From NCBI GenBank assembly GCA_020073205.1, contig JAIQFR010000002.1:59370-123369 (forward strand): 64,000 bases of DNA, given 5' to 3'. Both the position numbers and the translations under genes were made by a program. Under the pieces are notes generated by a model, which was given only the letters and a program-made list of their open reading frames with translations, did not search any database and was not told where the DNA came from. Shown piece after piece: positions 62,655 through 64,000 of the stretch. The stretch is from Terriglobia bacterium (GTDB lineage Bacteria; Acidobacteriota; Polarisedimenticolia; Polarisedimenticolales; JAIQFR01). The first letter of the stretch is position 1. Each line of letters opens with the position of its first letter.

Positions 62655-63931
62655 TGTCCGGCGCCCTGACCGTCGCCCTCAAGGATCTGCGCCTCCTGGC
62701 GCGCGACCGGGCGGGTCTGTTCTGGGTCATCGGGTTCCCGCTGCTGATGGCTTCGCTCTTCGGCGCCATCTTCGGCGGGGGGGGCGAAGGAGGCCGCGGC
62801 TCTCTCCCGATCGCCGTGGTGGACGAGGACGGCACCAACGGGTCCCGGGCGTTCGCAGAGGAACTCGGCAAGTCCGAGGCGCTCGTGGTGAAGGCGCTCG
62901 CGCGAGCGGACGCGGTGGATCAGGTCCGCAAGGGGAAGCTCGTCGCCTACGTGGCGGTCGGCAAGGGATTCGGCGACTCGCCGCTGGGCGCGCTCTTGGG
63001 CGGCCAGGGAGACCCGCTGCTCGAGGTGGGCATCGATCCGTCCCGCCGCGCGGAGGCCGGATACCTCGAGGGAATCTTGATGGAGGCGTCGTTCCGCCTC
63101 CTCATGGACCGTTTCGCCGATCCCAAGAGCCTGCAGGGACCGGTGCGGAAGTCCATCGCGGAGCTGGACGGGGCGAGCGGCCTCCCGCCCGGACAGCGCG
63201 AGGTGCTCAAGGGCTTCCTCGGGGACCTCGATCGCTTCCTCGGCACCGTGGAGCCCGGCACCGTGAAGCGGGGCCCCGCGGCGACCTCGTCCAAGATCAA
63301 GATCGTGGCGGTGGCGAGGCAGGGAAGCGAGCCGCGCACCGCGTACGAGGTCTCGTTTCCCCAGGCGATCATCTGGGGACTCCTCGGCTGCGTCTCGACG
63401 TTCGCGATCTCGATCGTCACGGAGCGCGTGAACGGCACCTACCTCAGGCTCCGGCTCTCGCCGCTCTCGCGCGTTGAGATCCTGGGCGGGAAGGCCCTGG
63501 CGTGCTTCGCCGCTTCGTGTGGGGTCGTGGTCCTGCTCCTCGTGGTCGGCCGCCTCCTGTTCGGCGTCCGTCTCGAGAATCCCGCGGGCGTGGTCCTCGC
63601 GCTGCTCTGCTCCGCGACCTGCTTCGTCGGGATCATGATGTTCCTGAGCACGCTGGGGAAGACGCAGCAGTCGGTGGCGGGAGCGGGCTGGGCGATCCTG
63701 CTCATCATGTCCATGCTCGGCGGCGGGATGATCCCGCTCATCGCGATGCCGGGCTGGATGCGCTCGGTCGCGAGCTTCAGCCCGGTGAAATGGGCGGTGC
63801 TCTCGATGGAAGGGGCGATCTGGCGCGGCTTCGGGGTCCGGGAGATGCTCCTCCCTTCGGCGATCCTCCTCGCGGTCGGCGCCGCCGGCTTCGCGCTCGG
63901 CATCATCCGCCTCAGGCGCGCGGACGGCTGA
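62654..63931 (+). CDS. ABC-2 type permease
   Basis: This 425-residue membrane partner of the preceding ATPase has one N-terminal segment (LFWVIGFPLLMASLFGAIFG), a long extracytoplasmic domain (residues about 45-235, with LPIAVVDEDGTNGSRAFAEE), then five segments in the C-terminal half (AIIWGLLGCVSTFAISIVTE, VVVLLLVVGRLLFGV, LLCSATCFVGIMMFLSTLG, GWAILLIMSMLGGGMIPLIA, ILLAVGAAGFALGIIRL). This is the ABC-2/NatB-like layout of exporters for sodium, drugs or lipids. The start overlaps the ATPase stop (TGATG). Confidence 0.9.
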   Translation: MSGALTVALKDLRLLARDRAGLFWVIGFPLLMASLFGAIFGGGGEGGRGSLPIAVVDEDGTNGSRAFAEELGKSEALVVKALARADAVDQVRKGKLVAYVAVGKGFGDSPLGALLGGQGDPLLEVGIDPSRRAEAGYLEGILMEASFRLLMDRFADPKSLQGPVRKSIAELDGASGLPPGQREVLKGFLGDLDRFLGTVEPGTVKRGPAATSSKIKIVAVARQGSEPRTAYEVSFPQAIIWGLLGCVSTFAISIVTERVNGTYLRLRLSPLSRVEILGGKALACFAASCGVVVLLLVVGRLLFGVRLENPAGVVLALLCSATCFVGIMMFLSTLGKTQQSVAGAGWAILLIMSMLGGGMIPLIAMPGWMRSVASFSPVKWAVLSMEGAIWRGFGVREMLLPSAILLAVGAAGFALGIIRLRRADG

Positions 63932-63943
63932 CCGGACCACGGA

Positions 63944-63966
63944 GACCGCCGCAACGCGCGGCGGTC
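63944..63966. terminator. Hairpin after the ABC operon
   Basis: This is a perfect 9-bp stem (GACCGCCGC / GCGGCGGTC) with a 5-base loop, 12 bases after the permease stop. No U tract follows, so termination would be weak or factor-assisted. It also precedes the possible convergent gene end at 63973. Confidence 0.45.
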
Positions 63967-63972
63967 CCGCAG

Positions 63973-64000
63973 TCAGTTCGAGCGCCCCACCGACGTCGTG
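63973..64000 (-). CDS. Possible 3' end of a convergent gene (cut by the window)
   Basis: A minus-strand frame enters from the right edge and ends in TGA at 63973 after ...TTSVGRSN. Only eight codons are visible. The hairpin just beyond it, shared with the permease gene, makes a convergent gene end plausible, but there is too little sequence to name it. Confidence 0.2.

Overview
The window is GC-rich bacterial DNA with densely packed genes on both strands, short gaps and frequent 4-base stop/start overlaps. It encodes a flagellum with a sigma-28-type promoter, many exported TPR and TonB-C-like proteins, a serine/threonine-kinase/TPR gene, an archaeal-type HMG-CoA synthase/thiolase set and a selenoprotein SelD. 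This mix points to a soil or sediment bacterium of the Acidobacteriota or a deltaproteobacterial-like lineage. That assignment is inference; there is no rRNA to test it.

Layout. 1-5,000: flagellin, FlaG and the start of FliD on the minus strand, then two convergent glycosyltransferases. 5,000-6,100: a SYLF-domain lipid-binding protein behind a tiny secreted basic peptide. 6,200-12,800 (minus): the most interesting locus. A 49-codon Cys/Ser/Thr-rich precursor peptide, absent from the supplied ORF list, is followed by two tandem paralogous SpaB_C-like proteins, a split LanB-type dehydratase and a TMTC-like membrane glycosyltransferase with TPRs. This looks like a class I lanthipeptide or thiopeptide-like RiPP operon with no LanC or transporter in view. 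13,000-31,000: mostly housekeeping and exported proteins (BNR-repeat protein, TauE, SthA, FKBP, GlgX, TruA, ferritin-like, nucleoside-gate protein). 30,900-36,200: a stand-alone ArnA-type decarboxylase coupled to MetH, then OsmC. 36,300-40,200: a kinase-TPR gene that has lost most of its kinase domain, and a second TMTC-like gene.

40,200-47,400 is an accessory island. It holds a truncated aldolase, an MqsRA-like toxin-antitoxin pair, a DDE transposase, several orphan small genes on the minus strand, three copies of a dispersed repeat, a 3' fragment of tRNA-Asn, and a VapBC pair with a probable leaderless promoter.

47,500-64,000: amidohydrolase, a frameshifted TonB-C/peptidase-like gene, AEC transporter and fatty acid desaturase. 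Next comes a minus-strand run of HMG-CoA synthase, thiolase, DUF35, a ribbon-helix-helix-like protein, selD and a third TMTC-like gene. The selD gene carries an in-frame UGA with a SECIS-like hairpin. Superoxide dismutase with an Rrf2-like operator and an ABC-2 exporter close the window.
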